Part shown: positions 63,011-64,000 of the stretch, one piece after another
Layout of the letters: each line of letters starts with the position of its first letter
How positions within the stretch are numbered: position 1 is the stretch's first letter
DNA from: Pelobates cultripes
Taxonomy: Eukaryota; Chordata; Amphibia; Anura; Pelobatidae
Reading direction: 5' to 3'
DNA: 64,000 nucleotides
Assembly (NCBI GenBank): GCA_933207985.1
Contig: OW240912.1
Coordinates: 255,174,518 to 255,238,517 of the forward strand
Program-made: the position numbers and the translations under genes
Notes under the pieces: model-generated
Databases searched by the model: none
Told to the model about the DNA's origin: nothing
Seen by the model: only the letters and a program-made list of their open reading frames with translations

Positions 63011-63760
63011 GATAAGGGATGGGGGTAGGTGAGCAGTTTAAATAAATTGGGCCTATCCCCCTCCCTGCCTCTTACCTGAGGGCTGGAAGGAGGGGGAGGG
63101 GGATGGCAACTGTGTGTAGGATGGTGACTGTATAGGGGGACAGTGTATAGCAAGGTGACAGTATGGGGGGGACCGTGTCGGGTGGAAGTCTGTGAAGGTG
63201 CAGGGTGTGGGGGACAGGCTGCAGGGGGGCTTGGTGTTCTGGAGGCAGTCTGTGTGGGAAAGGCTTTGGGGTGCAGGATAGGCAGGTTGTGATGAGGCTG
63301 TGACAAGCCTCCCCACATTCACATACCTTTGTGTATCTGTGTGTCATGTGTGCAGGTGTGTGGGTATATGTCGGTCTCTATATGTATTTCTGTGTATGAG
63401 TCAGTGTTTTTATATGTACCTCTGTGTTATGTGTATGTATAACTATGTAAGTATGTGTGTTTGTGTGCATACATCCAAGATCCAAGCAATAAAACACCAG
63501 CATGTTGTGGACAAAATATTAACCCAATCCATGTTGGTAAAGTGCCTATTTACTCAAAATAACTACAATCAGCATTATTCAACTTTCTATGTGATTTACC
63601 TAAAATGGCCGCTAGGGAGTTTCCCTTTTTGACATCAACTAACACTCTCATTAACATGATGGCGCTGGAATCTGGGGAGACCTCCAAGATACCAGTGACA
63701 TCACACCCGGTAGGAAGAGCACTAAATAAACCACTTAACACCTAACCAATTATTGATGCA
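63011..63760. other. No gene recognised
   Basis: G-rich then TG-rich sequence (63050-63470) followed by unique-looking sequence. Confidence 0.45.
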
Positions 63761-63769
63761 TTATTCCAT

Positions 63770-63930
63770 GTTATCTCTGACAATGCATATGATGTAATTT
63801 TGCTTTATAAGGGGCATGTCGTCCCCTCAGAATAAACATTCCTCAAGTTTTTCATTAACCCGAAACCTGTGTCTGGTGTCAATTACTTTAGGAGCGTGCA
63901 CGCATTACTTCTTAATTTGGCCGGGGGCAG
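63770..63930 (+). mobile_element. Possible LTR 3' part
   Basis: A TATA-like TTTATAAGG (about 63804), AATAAAC (about 63832) and CCTGTGTCTGGTGTCAATTA, followed by TTTGGCCGGGGGCAGATACG, look like LTR promoter, poly(A) signal, U5 and a primer-site-like region. No borders seen. Confidence 0.35.
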
Positions 63931-64000
63931 ATACGCAAGATAATCAATTTATTAATTGATTCCACATCACAGCACAACATGCAAACACACTCATGCAGTC

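Overview
The window looks like nuclear DNA of a vertebrate, most likely a frog. It is AT-rich, almost gene-free and packed with old transposable elements. Types seen together are T2/Kolobok-type MITEs (TTAA target, ends near TTAAAGGRR), piggyBac-like TTAACCCCTTAA elements, hAT and Tigger elements, a DIRS element, Penelope-like elements with hammerhead-like motifs, L1 and CR1/L2 LINEs, and LTR elements including one with a Gmr1-like end. That mix is typical of amphibians. I cannot name the species. One run of 100 Ns (17881-17980) marks an assembly gap. No bacterial, organellar, CRISPR, tRNA or rRNA signal was seen. The only convincing host gene is PRRG1, a single-pass vitamin-K-dependent (Gla) membrane protein on the + strand. 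Two coding exons are present: the propeptide/Gla exon at 49117-49277, and the last exon at 57551-58069 with the transmembrane segment and a cytoplasmic tail carrying two PPxY motifs. They are separated by an 8.27-kb intron full of repeats. The short exon carrying the start codon was not found. The upstream 49 kb is therefore intron or 5' flank, and 58070 to about 58690 is 3' UTR. Layout: 88-1607 piggyBac-like element; 4.4-6.4 kb decayed L1; 6.6 kb T2 MITE; 8.7-10.1 kb TIR element holding a 22-copy minisatellite; 10.8-12.6 kb 5'-truncated L1 with a 17-bp target duplication; 13.8-14.4 kb LTR-like piece; 14.8-20.3 kb a 206-bp direct duplication bracketing a block with Penelope tail, MITEs, a hAT element with the gap, and a solo LTR; 22.0-30.5 kb one nearly complete minus-strand L1 split by a 2.8-kb piggyBac-like element and smaller MITEs; 30.7-32.0 kb LTR; 33.5-34.6 kb hAT then T2; 36-37 kb Penelope-like tail split by a T2-like MITE; 38.7-41.9 kb Tigger element with a DIRS element inside; 43.2-45.1 kb internally deleted Ty3/gypsy element; 46.9-47.9 kb L1; 49.1-58.7 kb PRRG1, whose intron holds a poly(A) retroinsertion, an LTR with nested hAT, and a Penelope-like element; 59.2-61.2 kb L1 ORF1 and CR1 remnants; the rest is simple repeats and unassigned sequence. 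Every mobile element is broken by stops, frameshifts or truncation, so none appears able to move by itself. The most useful result is the readable nesting order, supported by exact target-site duplications at several boundaries. I found no new multi-gene system. The observations most worth testing are a hammerhead-like motif family with a shared extra base, a 206-bp duplication around the gapped block, and the large piggyBac-like elements with internal modules.
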